From Aradus depressus (taxonomy: Eukaryota > Arthropoda > Insecta > Hemiptera > Aradidae), in contig OY759221.1 in NCBI GenBank assembly GCA_963662175.1, positions 31,122,045 to 31,186,044 on the forward strand: a stretch of DNA of 64,000 bases, read 5' to 3'. Positions 63,270-64,000 of the stretch are shown piece by piece. The position numbers and the translations under genes were made by a program. The notes below the pieces were generated by a model, which ran no database searches, was not told the DNA's origin, and was given only the letters and a program-made list of their open reading frames with translations. Within the stretch, counting starts at the first letter, position 1. Every line of letters starts with the position of its first letter.

Positions 63270-64000
63270 GGATTTAGTTTTTCACTTCACCGCTATACGA
63301 AGTATAGGGGAAGTTATGTAATCGGTCAAAAATTTGATGCAAAGTTTTCAATGGAATTTCATGTTTCCGACCTTTATATTCCCATTTGAAAAAATTTCTT
63401 TCGTGTCTGTGAACACGGTAATTCCCGGTAGAATGAACGTAACGACACAAAATTTTATATGTGACTCCAGAACCCTCTAACGATGACACATATTGTTTTT
63501 AAGCTAAATCGACCAAAGTGAAGGGGAAAATTAGGGGGAGGCTTAACATAAAAACTCTAATAACTGCCATTGTAATGAATTTATCGACACAAAATTCCAT
63601 ATGTGTATTCAAAACCCCATAAGGACGAACCTTATTAATTTTCAGCGAATCAATAGAAGGGAAGGGGGCTCAACTCAAAAACCCCAATAACTGCCGATGT
63701 AATCAATGTATTGACATGAAATTTCATTTTTAAAATCTAATGAGGGCATAATCTGCCAAATTTAAGCGTTATCGGCTGAAGGGAAGGTGATTTAGGGGAG
63801 GGGGTCAATTCAGAAACTCTAATAACTGCCGATGTAATGAATTTATCGACACAAAATTTAGTATGAAGATTTAGGAGCCCCTATGTAAGTCAACTGTAGA
63901 ATATTAGCGCAGACGATGGGCTGGTTTTGGAGGAGGAGCAAAACGTTAATAGATTAATTCGTTGTGGGGAAGTACATTGTTGATGATTCACCTTTTTTTA
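63270..64000 (+). repeat. Repeat A copy, near complete
   Basis: The best plus-strand copy. It starts ccgctatacgaagtatagg, has unit markers at about 63431, 63574, 63703 and 63837, and ends at tgatgattcacc next to the window edge. Confidence 0.75.

Overview
This looks like AT-rich nuclear DNA from an animal, most likely an insect or other arthropod. The evidence is spliceosomal introns, Jockey-clade non-LTR retrotransposons, hAT, pogo/Tigger, Tc1/mariner and Helitron DNA elements, and tRNA-derived SINEs whose 3' tails are copies of the TTAGG/CCTAA pentamer used as the arthropod telomere repeat. There are no bacterial-style operons. The species cannot be named from this sequence.

Layout. From 1 to 43.4 kb I see no host gene, only layered repeats. 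They include about 29 copies of one tRNA-derived SINE and more than 20 copies of an unclassified 0.3-1 kb repeat (here called repeat A) with hairpin ends and an internal period of about 130-145 bp. There are also two Helitron copies, two hAT elements, decayed Tc1 and mariner transposases, several decayed LINE ends, and a 14-copy, 101-bp satellite at 21.87-23.29 kb. From 43.5 to 51.2 kb a small pogo/Tigger-like element (TA target duplication, inverted termini CAGTAGAACCTC) has been inflated to 7.7 kb by two Jockey LINEs. These sit head to tail, and both are bounded by the same 12-bp target sequence. The downstream LINE is full length with intact ORF1 and ORF2. The upstream one starts almost exactly at ORF2. 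From 55.2 to 62.8 kb there are five well-supported internal exons and one candidate alternative last exon of a host gene on the + strand. It encodes a Pro/Ser/His-rich, low-complexity protein that I do not recognise. Its introns hold an 81-bp array, a 25-bp purine-rich minisatellite, SINEs and fold-back elements.

The most interesting signal is a set of fold-back elements (32-317, 5641-5879, 15105-15434, 33051-33195, 62818-63141, and relics at 19272 and 58427). Their arms carry hammerhead-ribozyme-like cores: CTGANGA, stem II, GAAA, a palindromic stem III, then UH, with the flanks pairing as stem I. Arm sequences differ between families but the core layout is kept. Four elements have perfect 11-14 bp target duplications, and at least two share a similar short 3' tail. 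Variable-length duplications and a one-sided tail suggest retrotransposition. Hammerheads are known in Penelope-like retroelements, so these may be short non-autonomous relatives.

How the parts interact: most of the structure is nesting. SINEs sit in repeat A, in a fold-back element and beside the satellite. A hAT sits in a SINE, another hAT in repeat A, a Helitron abuts a fold-back element, and LINEs sit in the pogo element. Host coding content that I can support totals about 0.8-1.0 kb.
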